64,000 nucleotides of DNA, from assembly GCF_014651015.1 (NCBI RefSeq), contig NZ_BMWB01000008.1, positions 62,001 to 126,000 of the forward strand. Direction: 5' to 3'. Positions 17,073 through 26,174 of the stretch are shown one piece after another. The DNA is from Streptomyces xantholiticus (GTDB lineage: Bacteria; Actinomycetota; Actinomycetes; Streptomycetales; Streptomycetaceae). Position numbers and translations under genes: made by a program. The notes below the pieces were generated by a model that was not told the DNA's origin, ran no database searches, and was given only the letters and a program-made list of their open reading frames with translations. The stretch's first letter is position 1. Each line of letters starts with the position of its first letter.

Positions 17073-17137
17073 CCCGCTCGCCTACCGAGCCACGGTCCCG
17101 CTCGCCTACCGAGCCACGGTCCCGCTCGCCTCCCGAG
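17073..17137. repeat. 24-bp tandem repeat, about 2.7 copies
   Basis: The unit CCCGCTCGCCTACCGAGCCACGGT is split here to respect length: it begins CCCGCTCGCCTACC and ends GAGCCACGGT. It occupies 17073-17096 and 17097-17120, with a partial copy at 17121-17137 carrying one change. It fills part of the 152-bp space between two convergent genes and encodes nothing recognisable. Confidence 0.85.
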
Positions 17138-17219
17138 TGCCGCAGGCGGCGCGCGGCGAGCGGGCCGGTGCCGGCCGGCACCGCCTGCGGCCCGCCCCGG
17201 AACCGGCCCGCCCCAGGTG

Positions 17220-18188
17220 TCACTTCTTCGGCAGCCAGGCCTTCCACGTCGACTCGTTGGCCTTGACCCACTTCTCGGCCGCCGCCTCGGGGGACATCTT
17301 CTCCCCGGCGATCATCTGCGCGACCTCGTTCTGCTGCTCGGTCGTCCACTTGAAGTTCTTCAGGAACTCGGCGGCCTCCCCGCCGTTCTTCGCGAAGTCT
17401 GCGTTGAGGAACTTCTGCAGCGGCGTGTTCGGGTAGGCGCAGGCAACCTTCTTCGGGTCGGCGTCGCAGCCCTCCTTGTACTCGGGGAGCTTGACCTCGA
17501 CGAGTTCGACCTCGGCGTTGAGCCACTGCGGCGTCCACCAGTACGTGAGGAAGGGCTTCTTCTCCTTCACGTACTTCTTGATCGCCGTGATCTGCGCCGC
17601 CTCGGAACCCGCGTAGTTCGTCTTCAGGTCCAGGTCGAGGTTCTTGATGATCGCGTCGTCGTTGGTGACGTAGTCGGGCGAGCCCTCGAGGATCTCACCC
17701 TTGCCGCCGCTCTCGGCGGTCGCGAACTCCTTGGCGTACTTGTCGAGGTTCTTCCAGTCCGTCACGTCGGGGTGCGCGTCGGCGAAGTACTTGGGCACGA
17801 ACCAGCCGATGTGGCCGGTGACACCGAGATCGCCGCCCTTGACGACGGTCTTCTTGTCCTCGACGTACCGCTTCTCTTCCTTGGGGTGACCCCAGTCCTC
17901 CATGATCGCGTCGACGTCGCCCTTGGAGAGCGCGTCCCAGGCGAGAACCTCGCCCATCTGCTGGGACTTGACCGTGTAACCGAGCTCCTTCTCCAGGATG
18001 TACTCCGCGACAGCCGTGTTGGCCTGCGCGCCGACCCAGGAGGGAACGGTCAGCTTCACGGTCTTCTCACCGCCGGCCGCGTCCTGGCTCTTGCCGGTCT
18101 CCGCGGCGCTGCACGCGCTGAGCGTCAGGACACCCAGGGCGCCGACGACGGCGGTGGCGGTACGGAGGGTTCTGGTGCGGTTTCGCAT
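17220..18188 (-). CDS. Glycine betaine/proline ABC transporter substrate-binding lipoprotein (ProX/OpuAC-like)
   Basis: A 322-residue receptor with a lipoprotein signal peptide (RTATAVVGALGVLTLSAC) whose lipobox LSAC makes Cys26 the lipidated residue. The mature part is an OpuAC-type type II binding protein with YTVKSQQM, DVDAIMEDWGHP, TGHIGWFVPKYFAD and YWWTPQW. The aromatic residues form the cage that holds quaternary ammonium groups. It is the last gene of the betB-betA-ATPase-permease-receptor set and follows the permease by 54 bp. It delivers glycine betaine (possibly also proline or choline) for osmoprotection. Exact ligand specificity cannot be read from sequence. Confidence 0.93.
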   Translation of the reverse strand: MRNRTRTLRTATAVVGALGVLTLSACSAAETGKSQDAAGGEKTVKLTVPSWVGAQANTAVAEYILEKELGYTVKSQQMGEVLAWDALSKGDVDAIMEDWGHPKEEKRYVEDKKTVVKGGDLGVTGHIGWFVPKYFADAHPDVTDWKNLDKYAKEFATAESGGKGEILEGSPDYVTNDDAIIKNLDLDLKTNYAGSEAAQITAIKKYVKEKKPFLTYWWTPQWLNAEVELVEVKLPEYKEGCDADPKKVACAYPNTPLQKFLNADFAKNGGEAAEFLKNFKWTTEQQNEVAQMIAGEKMSPEAAAEKWVKANESTWKAWLPKK

Positions 18189-18242
18189 GATGGTGCTCCT
18201 GCTGTTCGTGACGGGGACGTCGGTGGTGGCGGTGGTGGTGGA

Positions 18243-20228
18243 TCAGGGGCGTTTGCGGGCGGTGGGCTGGGTGACCCTGTCGAGCACGAGGCCGAGGCAT
18301 ACGATCGCCAGGCCGGCGGTCATCCCGAGGCCCATCTCGCCGCGGGACAGGCCCTTGACGACGTCGTAGCCGAGCGCCCCGCCTCCGACGAGCGCGCCGA
18401 CGACGACCACGGCGAGGACCAGCACGACGCCCTGGTTGACGGCGAGTTGGAGAGCCGGCCGGGCGAGCGGCAGCTGGACCTGGAAGAGCTGCTGCCTGGT
18501 CGAGGCGCCGAGTGAACGTGCCGCTTCCATGGCCGCGGGGTCGACCTCGCGCAGGCCCTGGGCGGTGATGCGCACGACGGCGGGCAGCGCGTACACGACG
18601 GCGGCGATGATGGCCGAGGCCCTGGTGACTCCGAAGAGCGCCACGACCGGGATGAGGTAGACGAACTGCGGCATCGTCTGCATGGCGTCGAGCACAGGCC
18701 TCAGCCAGCGCTCGAGGCGCCCCGCACGCGCACATACGACGCCCGCGAGCACGCCCAGGACCAGGGTGACGACCAGCGCGGCCAGCACCTGCGAGAGCGT
18801 GTTCAGGGACTTCGTCCACACGCCGAGCACACCGATCGCCGACATCGCGAGCGTGGCCGTCAGCGCGGTCGCCCAAGTCCCGACGAGCCACGCCAGGGCC
18901 GCGACGATCAGCAGGACCGACCACCAGGGCAGCCAGAGCAGGCCGTCCCGCAGCGGGTTGAGGACCCACACGGTGAACTGCTCCGACCAGACCTCTGTGC
19001 CGCCGAGCACCGGGACACCGGACGAAAGGTGCTCGGTGATCCAGCTCTGCGCCTTGTTCACCGGCGTGGAGATGTCGAACGTCCAGGCCTCGGGCCATGC
19101 CCCGCCGATCAGGAACCGGGCCGACACGGCCACGGCGACTCCCGCCGCGACCAGGGCCCAGCCGGAGCGGCCGTGCAGCAGTCCGCCGCCCGGGACGCCG
19201 CGGCCGATGCGGTCACCGGCCGCGGCCGTCGTGCGGTCCAGCCAGATGGCGATCAGCACGATCGGGATGCCGGCGGTGAGTGCCTTGCCGACATCGACGG
19301 TGGAGAGCGCCGAATAGACCTCTTCACCGAGGCCGCCCGCGCCGACGAGGGCCGCGATGACGACCATCGACAGCGCCATCATGATCGTCTGGTTGAGGCC
19401 GAGAAGCATCTGCTGACGGGCGAGCGGCAGCCGGGCGGTCCGCAGACGCTGCCACGGGCTCGCGCCGAGCGACGCGGACGCCTCCAGCACCGAAGGGTCG
19501 GCGCCGCGCAGACCGAGCGCCGTCAGCCGGGCCATGGGCGGGGCGGCGTAGATGACCGTGCAGAACAGCGCGGCAGGTGTGCCGGTGCCGAAGACCAGTA
19601 CGAAGGGCAGCAGGTACGCGAAGGCCGGCAGGACCTGCATCGTGTCGAGCACCGGCCGCAGTGCGCGGTTGATCCGGTCGGACAGGCCGGCCGCCAGGCC
19701 GATCAACACGCCGAGCAGCGCGGCCAGCGCCACGGCGACGATCATCAGCGCGATGGTCAGGAGTGTGGCGTCCCACATGCCCAGGAGTCCGCACAGCGCG
19801 AACGCGCCGAAGGCGGTGGCGGCGACCTTGGCGCCGCCGCGACCGAGTCCGGCAGCGCGCCAGGCGACGAGGACGCCGACGGCGAGCACTCCGAGCCAGC
19901 CCATCGAACGCAGCAGGTCGTAGACGCCGCCGACCGCGTCGGTGGCGGTGTTGGACAGGTGCAAGAGGAAGTAGAGGAAGAGCGGGTGGGAGTCGCGGTT
20001 GTCGATGACCCACCTGTTGGCGTCGTCGAGCGGTCCCGAGATGTCGACGTGCAGTGCTCCGGGCCAGCTGCCGCTGCCCCACAGCGTGACCCCGGCGGGT
20101 ACGAGGACCACCGCGAGCGCGGCGAGCGCAAGCAGCTTGCCCTTCACGGGATGGCGCAGGACGTCACGGAACGACGGACCGGTGATGTTCTTCTTCTCCG
20201 CGGCGGGCGCGGACACGGCGGCGGTCAT
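18243..20228 (-). CDS. Glycine betaine ABC transporter permease, two permease domains in one chain
   Basis: A 661-residue membrane protein containing two tandem binding-protein-dependent permease domains. Each has an EAA loop: EASASLGASPWQRLRTARLP in the first half (about 245-265) and EAARSLGASTRQQLFQVQLP in the second (about 575-595). These couple to the ATPase. Each half has its own set of about six helices preceded by a soluble or extra helix region. A standard OpuA/ProU system uses two identical permease subunits, so here a single chain may supply the whole channel. The start at 20228 is chosen for its GGGAGGTGGCCCCG site; an in-frame start at 20258 is possible. Confidence 0.93.
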   Translation of the reverse strand: MTAAVSAPAAEKKNITGPSFRDVLRHPVKGKLLALAALAVVLVPAGVTLWGSGSWPGALHVDISGPLDDANRWVIDNRDSHPLFLYFLLHLSNTATDAVGGVYDLLRSMGWLGVLAVGVLVAWRAAGLGRGGAKVAATAFGAFALCGLLGMWDATLLTIALMIVAVALAALLGVLIGLAAGLSDRINRALRPVLDTMQVLPAFAYLLPFVLVFGTGTPAALFCTVIYAAPPMARLTALGLRGADPSVLEASASLGASPWQRLRTARLPLARQQMLLGLNQTIMMALSMVVIAALVGAGGLGEEVYSALSTVDVGKALTAGIPIVLIAIWLDRTTAAAGDRIGRGVPGGGLLHGRSGWALVAAGVAVAVSARFLIGGAWPEAWTFDISTPVNKAQSWITEHLSSGVPVLGGTEVWSEQFTVWVLNPLRDGLLWLPWWSVLLIVAALAWLVGTWATALTATLAMSAIGVLGVWTKSLNTLSQVLAALVVTLVLGVLAGVVCARAGRLERWLRPVLDAMQTMPQFVYLIPVVALFGVTRASAIIAAVVYALPAVVRITAQGLREVDPAAMEAARSLGASTRQQLFQVQLPLARPALQLAVNQGVVLVLAVVVVGALVGGGALGYDVVKGLSRGEMGLGMTAGLAIVCLGLVLDRVTQPTARKRP

Positions 20229-20280
20229 CGGGGCCACCTCCCGTCGGCGTTCCGGCAAGGTGTCGGGTGGGGTCTGCGGA

Positions 20281-21456
20281 TCACGCGGCGACCCCCTTGG
20301 GCGCGGTCGTGCCTGCCACGACCCCCAGCAGGTCCGCGTGACCGACGACGCCCAGGCACCGGCCGTCCTCGACGACGCGGGCGGTCAGTCCGGTGCGGGC
20401 CACGGCCTCGATCGCCTCGAAGACGGTCGCCTCCGGGGCCAGCGCCGGTCCGCCCTCTCCCTCGTCGCCGTCGGCGGGCCGCATGGCCGTGCGCACGGTC
20501 ATGACCTGCTCGCGCGGCACGTCGCGGACGAAGTCCCGTACATAGTCGTCGGCGGGGGCGCCCACGATCTCCTCCGGGGTGCCGAGCTGCACGATCCGGC
20601 CGTCGCGCATCAGGGCGATACGGTCGCCCAGCTTGAGCGCCTCGCTCAGGTCGTGGGTGATGAAGACCATCGTGCGACCCTCCTCGCGGTGCAGTCGTAC
20701 GACCTCCTCCTGCATGTCGCGGCGGATCAGCGGGTCGAGCGCGCTGAACGGCTCGTCGAAGAGCAGCACCTCGGGGTCCACGGCGAGCGCACGCGCCAGG
20801 CCAACCCGCTGCTGCTGGCCGCCGGACAGCTGGCCGGGCCTGCGGTGTTCCATGCCCTCCAGGCCGACCTTCGCGACGACCTCGGCAGCGCGCGAGCGGC
20901 GGGCGGCCCTGCCCATGCCCTGGATCTCCAGGCCATAGGCGACGTTGTCGAGGACCGACCGGTGCGGCAGCAGGCCGAAGTGCTGGAAGACCATGGAGGC
21001 ACGGTGGCGGCGCAGTTCCCGCAGCCGCGTGGTGTCCATGGAGAGCACGTCCTCGCCGTCGATGGCGATGGACCCGGAGGTCGGCTCGATCAGCCGGGTC
21101 AGACAGCGCACCAGCGTGGACTTGCCGGAGCCGGACAGGCCCATGACGACGAACACCTCGCCCTTGCGGACGTCGAAGGAGACGTCGCGCACGGCGGCCG
21201 TGCAGCCGGTACGTTCGCGCAGCTCGGCGGGGGCCAGGGCGGCGAGTTCCGGGTCGGCCGGGACCTTGCCCGCCTTCGGTCCGAAGACCTTCCACAGGTC
21301 GCGGACGGAGAAGACGGGGGGTCGTCCGGCGGACGTGGCGGCGTCCGCCTTCGTGTCCAACGCCTTCGTGCTCGTCGCCTTCGTGCTCGTCGCCTTCGTG
21401 TCCGTCGCCTTCGTGTCCGGCACCATCGGCTCTGTCTTCATGGGATCTGACTTCAT
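20281..21456 (-). CDS. Glycine betaine ABC transporter ATP-binding protein (ProV/OpuAA-like) with pentapeptide N-terminus
   Basis: A 391-residue ABC ATPase. Walker A is GLSGSGKST, the Q loop MVFQHFGLLPH, the signature LSGGQQQR, Walker B VLLFDEPFSALD and the switch His FITHD. The C-terminal ~60 residues form a CBS-like module (EATVFEAIEAVARTG...GVVGHADLLG) of the type that senses ionic strength in OpuA. Residues 14-38 are five tandem pentapeptides of the DTKAT/STKAT type, which is unusual at the N-terminus of this family. The start ATG at 21456 overlaps the betA stop (ATGA), so translation is coupled to betA. The permease follows after 52 bp. Confidence 0.94.
   Translation of the reverse strand: MKSDPMKTEPMVPDTKATDTKATSTKATSTKALDTKADAATSAGRPPVFSVRDLWKVFGPKAGKVPADPELAALAPAELRERTGCTAAVRDVSFDVRKGEVFVVMGLSGSGKSTLVRCLTRLIEPTSGSIAIDGEDVLSMDTTRLRELRRHRASMVFQHFGLLPHRSVLDNVAYGLEIQGMGRAARRSRAAEVVAKVGLEGMEHRRPGQLSGGQQQRVGLARALAVDPEVLLFDEPFSALDPLIRRDMQEEVVRLHREEGRTMVFITHDLSEALKLGDRIALMRDGRIVQLGTPEEIVGAPADDYVRDFVRDVPREQVMTVRTAMRPADGDEGEGGPALAPEATVFEAIEAVARTGLTARVVEDGRCLGVVGHADLLGVVAGTTAPKGVAA
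21343..21417 (-). repeat. 15-bp x 5 in-frame tandem repeat in the ABC ATPase gene
   Basis: Five consecutive 15-bp units encode DTKAT, DTKAT, STKAT, STKAL and DTKAD near the start of the ATPase. On the plus strand they read as GCCTTCGTG(C/T)(T/C)CGTC variants. The near-identity at the DNA level suggests recent slippage expansion. Copy number could differ between strains without breaking the frame. Confidence 0.9.
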
Positions 21457-23000
21457 CGGTTCCCGCCCCTCTTGTCGGCTTCCGCGCCCAGTAGTTCGGC
21501 GCACTTCTCCCCGACCATCAGGACGGTGATCATCGGGTTGACGGCCGTCATCGTCGGGAAGACGGACGCGTCGGCGATCCGGACGCCCTCGAGGCCCCGG
21601 ATCTTCAGGTCGGGTGCCACGACGGCGAGTTCGTCGTCGGCGGCGCCCATCCGGCAGGTTCCGGCCGGGTGGTAGACGGTGTGCGCGACCTTGCGCGCGT
21701 ACTCGCTGATGTCCTCGTCGGAGGTGACCTCCGGCCCCGGGCAGACCTCGCGCTTCAGCCACCCGGCGAGCGGCTCCTGAGCCGCGATCCGCCGGGCGAG
21801 TCTGATCCCGTCGACGAGGGTGCGGCCGTCGTAGTCGTCCTCGTCGGTGAAGTACCGGAAGTCCAGCGCCGGCTTGACCTCGGGGTCGGCGCTGGTGAGG
21901 TAGAGGCGGCCGCGGCTCTTGGGCTTGGGGATGTTCGGGGTCATCGACACGCCGTGGGCGGGGCGTTCGTAACCGAGCCGCTCGGGGTTGTCGGTGAAGG
22001 GGATCTGGTAGAAGTGGAACATCAGGTCGGGGCCTTCGGATCCGGGGTCCCGCCGTACGAAGAGCCCGGCGTCGCTGTCCATGGCGGAGTTCTCCGGGAT
22101 GGGCCCGTGGGTCTCCCAGACGATGACCGACTCGGGATGGTCGAGCAGGTTCTCGCCGACGCCCGGCAGGTCGTGGACGACGGGTATGCCGAGCTTCTCG
22201 AGGTCGGCGCGGGGTCCGATGCCGGAGTACATCAGCAGCCGGGGCGTGTCGACGGCGCCCGCGCACACCAGCACCTCGTGGCGCGCCCGTACGAGGCGCT
22301 CCTCGCCGTCCTTCGTCCGCACGTGCACGCCGGTCGCCCGCGTCCCGTCCAGCTCCAGCCGGTACACCCAGGTCTCCAGCGCGATGTGCAGGTTCGGCCG
22401 GTCGAGGAACGGGTGCAGATAGGCGACGGAGGCGGAGGAGCGCTTGTTGTTCTCCGGGTGGTAGGCGAGGTCGAAGAAGCCGACGCCCTCGTGGAAGGGT
22501 TCCTTGTTGAAGCCCTCGACGCGGGGCACCTCCAGCGCGGTCTGCGCGGCGTCGACGAAGTCGCGGGCGATCGCGTTCCGGTCGTCCTCGTCGACGGGCA
22601 CGATGTTGTTGCGCAGCTTCGCGAAGTAGGGGTCCATCGCCGCGGCGTCCCACCCGTCGGCGCCGGCCTCGGCCCACTCGTCCCAGTCGGACGGCAGCGG
22701 CTTGAAGGCGATGAGGGTGTTGTGCGACGAGCAGCCGCCGAGCACACGGGCGCGGCTGTGCCGGATGTGCGAGTTGCCGCGGGGCTGCTCGGTGGTCGGG
22801 TAGTCGTAGTCCAGTTCGCCGCCGAGCAGGCCCATCCAGCGACGCAGGGTCAGGACGTCGTCACGGCCGACATCGCTCGGGCCGCCCTCGATGACGGCGA
22901 CGGTGACGCCGGGGTCCTCGGTGAGGCGGGAGGCGATCACCGAGCCGGCGGTGCCGCCGCCGACGACGACATAGTCGTACTCGTGGATGTGGTCGGTCAT
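21453..23000 (-). CDS. betA: GMC-family oxidoreductase, probable choline dehydrogenase
   Basis: A 515-residue FAD enzyme of the glucose-methanol-choline family. The N-terminal FAD-binding motif is VVVGGGTAGSVIASRL (residues 10-25), followed by VLGGCSSHNTLI and VLVCAGAVDTPRLLMYSGIGP. The C-terminal catalytic region has VYHPAGTCRMG and NPMITVLMVGEK. Choline dehydrogenase oxidises choline to betaine aldehyde. The assignment rests on the family plus the adjacent betaine aldehyde dehydrogenase and betaine transporter genes, since GMC enzymes vary in substrate. It follows betB by 18 bp and overlaps the ATPase gene by 4 bp. Confidence 0.9.
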   Translation of the reverse strand: MTDHIHEYDYVVVGGGTAGSVIASRLTEDPGVTVAVIEGGPSDVGRDDVLTLRRWMGLLGGELDYDYPTTEQPRGNSHIRHSRARVLGGCSSHNTLIAFKPLPSDWDEWAEAGADGWDAAAMDPYFAKLRNNIVPVDEDDRNAIARDFVDAAQTALEVPRVEGFNKEPFHEGVGFFDLAYHPENNKRSSASVAYLHPFLDRPNLHIALETWVYRLELDGTRATGVHVRTKDGEERLVRARHEVLVCAGAVDTPRLLMYSGIGPRADLEKLGIPVVHDLPGVGENLLDHPESVIVWETHGPIPENSAMDSDAGLFVRRDPGSEGPDLMFHFYQIPFTDNPERLGYERPAHGVSMTPNIPKPKSRGRLYLTSADPEVKPALDFRYFTDEDDYDGRTLVDGIRLARRIAAQEPLAGWLKREVCPGPEVTSDEDISEYARKVAHTVYHPAGTCRMGAADDELAVVAPDLKIRGLEGVRIADASVFPTMTAVNPMITVLMVGEKCAELLGAEADKRGGNR

Positions 23001-23018
23001 GGTGTGCGTTTCCTTGGC

Positions 23019-24506
23019 TCAGCCCGCGAACCAGCGCACGGGGCGCGGGGCGAGGTTCTGGTAGATGTGCTTGGCCTCGCGGTACTCGGCGAGCCCCGTG
23101 GGCCCCAGCTCACGGCCGGTGCCCGACCTGCCGAAGCCGCCCCACTCCGCCTGCGGCAGGTAGGGGTGGAAGTCGTTGATCCAGACGGTGCCGTGCCGCA
23201 TCCGGCGCGCCATCCGCCGGGCCCGTCCGGCGTCGGCCGTCCAGACGGCGCCGGCGAGGCCGTACTCGGTGTCGTTGGCAAGGGCGAGGGCCTCGTCCTC
23301 GGTGCGGAAGGTCTCGACGGTCAGGACCGGGCCGAAGATCTCCTCGCGGACCACCCGCATGGAGCGGTGGCAGTGGTCGAGGACGGTGGGCCGGTAGAAG
23401 TAGCCGGGGCCCTCGGGCTTCTCCCCGCCGGCGCGCAGGACCGCGCCTTCGGCGAGCGCGGAGGCGACGAAGTCCTCGGTCCTGGCGAGTTGCTGCGCCG
23501 AGACGAGCGGGCCGCACTCGACGCCTTTCTCGGTGCCGCGGCCGAGGCGGATCTTCTCGGCCCTGCGGGCCAGTTCGGCGACGAACCGCTCACGCAGCGA
23601 CTCCTCGACGATGAGCCGCGAGCCGGCGGAGCAGACCTGCCCGCTGTGGATGAACGCGGCGTTCAGCGCCTGGTCGACGGCGGTGTCGAAGCCCTCGGGG
23701 GTGGCGCAGGCATCGGCGAAGACGACGTTCGGGTTCTTGCCGCCGAGTTCGAGGGCGACCTTCTTGACGCTGTCGGCGGCGGCGCGGGCGACCTTCGTGC
23801 CGCTGGCGAACCCACCGGTGAAGGACACGAGGTCCACGTCGGGGTGGTCGGCCAGCCGGGCACCGACCGGGTCTCCGGGGCCGGTCACGATGTTCGCCGC
23901 GCCCGGGGGAAGCCCGGCCTCGATCAGGAGCTCGATCAGGGCGACGGTGGTCAGCGGCGTGATCTCGCTGGGCTTGATCACAAAAGTATTGCCCGCGGCA
24001 AGAGCCGGGGCAATCTTCCAACTCGCTTGGAGGAGTGGATAGTTCCACGGCGTGATGAGTCCGCAGACCCCGACCGGCTCGTGCACCACCACGCTGTGGA
24101 TGTCGTCGGACCCGGCGTCGACGACCCTCCCGCCGCTCTCGTTCATGACGAGGTCGGCGAAGTAGAGGAAGGCGTCGCGCACACAGTCGACGTCCACGCG
24201 CCCCTCTTCGAGAGTCTTCCCGGCGTCCTGGCTCTCGAGGGCTCCGATCTTCTCGCGGTCGCGCTCCAGGAGCGCCGCGACGCGCCTCAGCAGCGCGGCC
24301 CGCTCGGCGACCGGGGTACGCGGCCAGGTCCCGTCGTCGAATGCGGCACGCGCGCATGCGACGGCGTCATCGGTGTCGGCGACGCCACCCTCTGCCACGA
24401 CGGCGAAGACGCTACCGTCCACGGGGTCGATGATGTCGCGCGTGGCGCCGGAGACGGCGAAGCGCCACTCTCCGCCCACGTGGATGGTCTGCTGTACTGC
24501 CGACAC
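23019..24506 (-). CDS. betB: Aldehyde dehydrogenase, probable betaine aldehyde dehydrogenase
   Basis: A 495-residue NAD(P)-dependent aldehyde dehydrogenase. Key features are LITPWNYPLLQ (cofactor-binding Asn), FTGGFASGTKVA, the general base in ALELGGKNPNVVF, and the catalytic Cys in HSGQVCSAGSRL, followed by EEIFGPVLTVETF. It oxidises betaine aldehyde to glycine betaine if the neighbouring GMC enzyme is choline dehydrogenase. The start chosen is the GTG at 24506 behind GAAGGGC; the frame is open further upstream but without family similarity. It heads the five-gene osmoprotectant operon. Confidence 0.92.
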   Translation of the reverse strand: MSAVQQTIHVGGEWRFAVSGATRDIIDPVDGSVFAVVAEGGVADTDDAVACARAAFDDGTWPRTPVAERAALLRRVAALLERDREKIGALESQDAGKTLEEGRVDVDCVRDAFLYFADLVMNESGGRVVDAGSDDIHSVVVHEPVGVCGLITPWNYPLLQASWKIAPALAAGNTFVIKPSEITPLTTVALIELLIEAGLPPGAANIVTGPGDPVGARLADHPDVDLVSFTGGFASGTKVARAAADSVKKVALELGGKNPNVVFADACATPEGFDTAVDQALNAAFIHSGQVCSAGSRLIVEESLRERFVAELARRAEKIRLGRGTEKGVECGPLVSAQQLARTEDFVASALAEGAVLRAGGEKPEGPGYFYRPTVLDHCHRSMRVVREEIFGPVLTVETFRTEDEALALANDTEYGLAGAVWTADAGRARRMARRMRHGTVWINDFHPYLPQAEWGGFGRSGTGRELGPTGLAEYREAKHIYQNLAPRPVRWFAG

Positions 24507-24682
24507 GTCGCGTTTTGCCCTTCGTTCCCGTTTGGTCCCACTGGTCTGCTGACTCAGCGATCTGGCCGCCTGCCCGGGACCGGAGAAACCATGCGCAACG
24601 GCTGACGGAAAGTGACATGGCTCACGGGGCGGCCCCCTCGGCGGCCCGAACGGCTGCCGGCGGCGCCCCATAGGGTCTGCTC

Positions 24683-25381
24683 ATGTCCATGACCTTCAGC
24701 GACCCGTTCCTCCACCTCACCGAGCAGCACGCCGCCTGGGGCGCGGAACAGCTCGAGACGTTCAACGAGTACATGCCCATGGGCGAGTGGAGCGCCGACC
24801 TCGGACAGTGCCTGTACCGGCAGGCCGGGCGGGAGCTGAGGGTCTCGCTCCTGGGGACCTTCGACGTACACGAGCAGGCGTGGCTGTGGGCCTGGGCCAA
24901 CCCCGGCTTCGCGGGCTCACCGGTGGTCGCGGCGGCCGAACGGGTCCGTGCGTACGGGCAGGCGCACGGTCTGAACGAGTTCACCGACGAGCTCGTCCCC
25001 CTGGCCGGGCACGACGAGCCCCGCCGCGCCGTCGAGACCCTCGCGTTCACCGCGATGGGCGTGCTCGGCGCCGCCGGATACATCGGCGTACAGGCGAGCG
25101 CCGACGGCCGGGCGTACATGGTCTCGGACGATCCGCAGGTCCCCCGTGCCGAACCCGACGCCATCACCCTGCCTCGCGTCCTGCTCACCGGCGCGGGCCT
25201 CCTCGGTGGATCGGCCCGCCGGGTGGTGGCCGGCTACTTCGGCCACCACGACCTGCCGCAGCGCCGCACAGAGGACCGGATGAGCGCGGGACTCCCGAAC
25301 GGCGGCACGGTCGACGTCCTCTTCGACGACCTCGACCGCATAGCCTCGGTCCACGTCAACTCGGGCGCGCCGGGCGAGTAG
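24683..25381 (+). CDS. DUF6882-like protein, function unknown
   Basis: A 232-residue soluble protein starting MSMTFSDPFLHLTEQHAAWG. The conserved-looking core has W-rich segments (AWLWAWANPGF) and a helix RVRAYGQAHGLNEF, a pattern found in actinobacterial DUF6882 proteins. There are no signal peptide, membrane segments or catalytic motifs. It is divergent from the betaine operon, with about 175 bp between starts, and is followed by decayed sequence. An alternative ATG six bases downstream is possible. Confidence 0.8.
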   Translation: MSMTFSDPFLHLTEQHAAWGAEQLETFNEYMPMGEWSADLGQCLYRQAGRELRVSLLGTFDVHEQAWLWAWANPGFAGSPVVAAAERVRAYGQAHGLNEFTDELVPLAGHDEPRRAVETLAFTAMGVLGAAGYIGVQASADGRAYMVSDDPQVPRAEPDAITLPRVLLTGAGLLGGSARRVVAGYFGHHDLPQRRTEDRMSAGLPNGGTVDVLFDDLDRIASVHVNSGAPGE

Positions 25382-25497
25382 CCCCCGTCACGGCCGGTCC
25401 GCCGTCCCGTCGGTCACCAGGCAGGCGCCGGCCGGCGGTGACGAAGCCCTTGCCGCCCACCTCGAGGACGGCTGAAGGGCGCCGCTCACGACGGATC

Positions 25498-25797
25498 TGC
25501 CGCGCCTGGGAGGTCCCCGCGGCACCGCGCTCGATCCGGAAAGTGACGCGGAGCGACATCCCCACCCTGGTCGTGTCAGCCGGGTTCGACGCCCAGACCG
25601 GGGCGAGCAACGGTGCGTACGCCGCCCGTACGCTGAGCAGGTCCACCTCCGTCACGGTCCCCTACGTCGCCCATGTCGCCTTCGCCGAGTCACCGTGTGC
25701 GCAAGCGATCACCGCCTCGTTCTTCGACAGTCCGACCGCGCCGAACACGGGATGCCTCGCGGGTCTCCAGCCGCCCGAGTTCGAGATCGGGCCGTAG
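25498..25797 (+). pseudogene. C-terminal remnant of an alpha/beta hydrolase (TAP-like C-terminal domain)
   Basis: The frame ending at the TAG at 25795 encodes about 100 residues with the signature of the TAP-like C-terminal domain of secreted S33 hydrolases. CRAWEVP is followed by SDIPTLVVSAGFDAQTG (catalytic Asp strand), then VPYVAHVAFAESPCAQ with the catalytic His, then the closing ITASFFDSPTAPNTGC and PPEFEIGP. The signal peptide, nucleophile elbow and N-terminal two-thirds are absent, so this is a gene relic. Upstream, 25382-25497 shows no coherent frame. A terminator hairpin follows at 25812-25838. Confidence 0.8.
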
Positions 25798-25811
25798 TCA
25801 GCGCTTCCTGA

Positions 25812-25838
25812 CCGTGCCCCCGCTCCGCCGGGGCACGG
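25812..25838 (+). terminator. 9-bp hairpin terminator after the hydrolase remnant
   Basis: CCGTGCCCC (25812-25820) pairs perfectly with GGGGCACGG (25830-25838) around a 9-nt loop, 15 bp after the remnant's stop codon. It is probably the surviving terminator of the lost hydrolase gene. From here to 26160 (about 320 bp) there is no gene I can support. One minus-strand frame of ~70 codons (25927-26139) has no recognisable features. Confidence 0.6.
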
Positions 25839-26174
25839 CGCGCCCAGGGGCACCGCCGGCCTGGTCCCGGCCGTCACGACGTATCTGGACCGCGACCCGG
25901 GCCGCGGGTCGCGGGTAGCCGCCGCGCTATCCGCAGGCACCCTGTACCGGCCGTCCCGGATCCTCGCGTACCGCGTTGAGCACTGGCTGCCGCCCGAGCT
26001 TGCCGAAGGCCGCCGCGCCGGTCGAGGACTGCGGCCGCCCCTTCGCATCGACGGTCGCGGGGAACTGCCGCGACTGCCGGCGGCGCGAGTCCTCGGACGC
26101 CGCCTCCGGGGAACTGGGCGTGACGCCCGGCCGTCTCAATGATCAGGAGACCACTGGATCGAGGGGGAACACGC

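Noticed and set aside
21669..24605. A 978-codon plus-strand open frame opposite betA and betB
   Set aside because: Its composition (Val/Gly/Asp/Arg-rich with no motifs) is what the complement of GC-rich dehydrogenase genes gives.
25927..26139. A 70-codon minus-strand frame in the decayed region
   Set aside because: It has no ribosome-binding site, motif or recognised homology, and GC bias alone explains the open frame.
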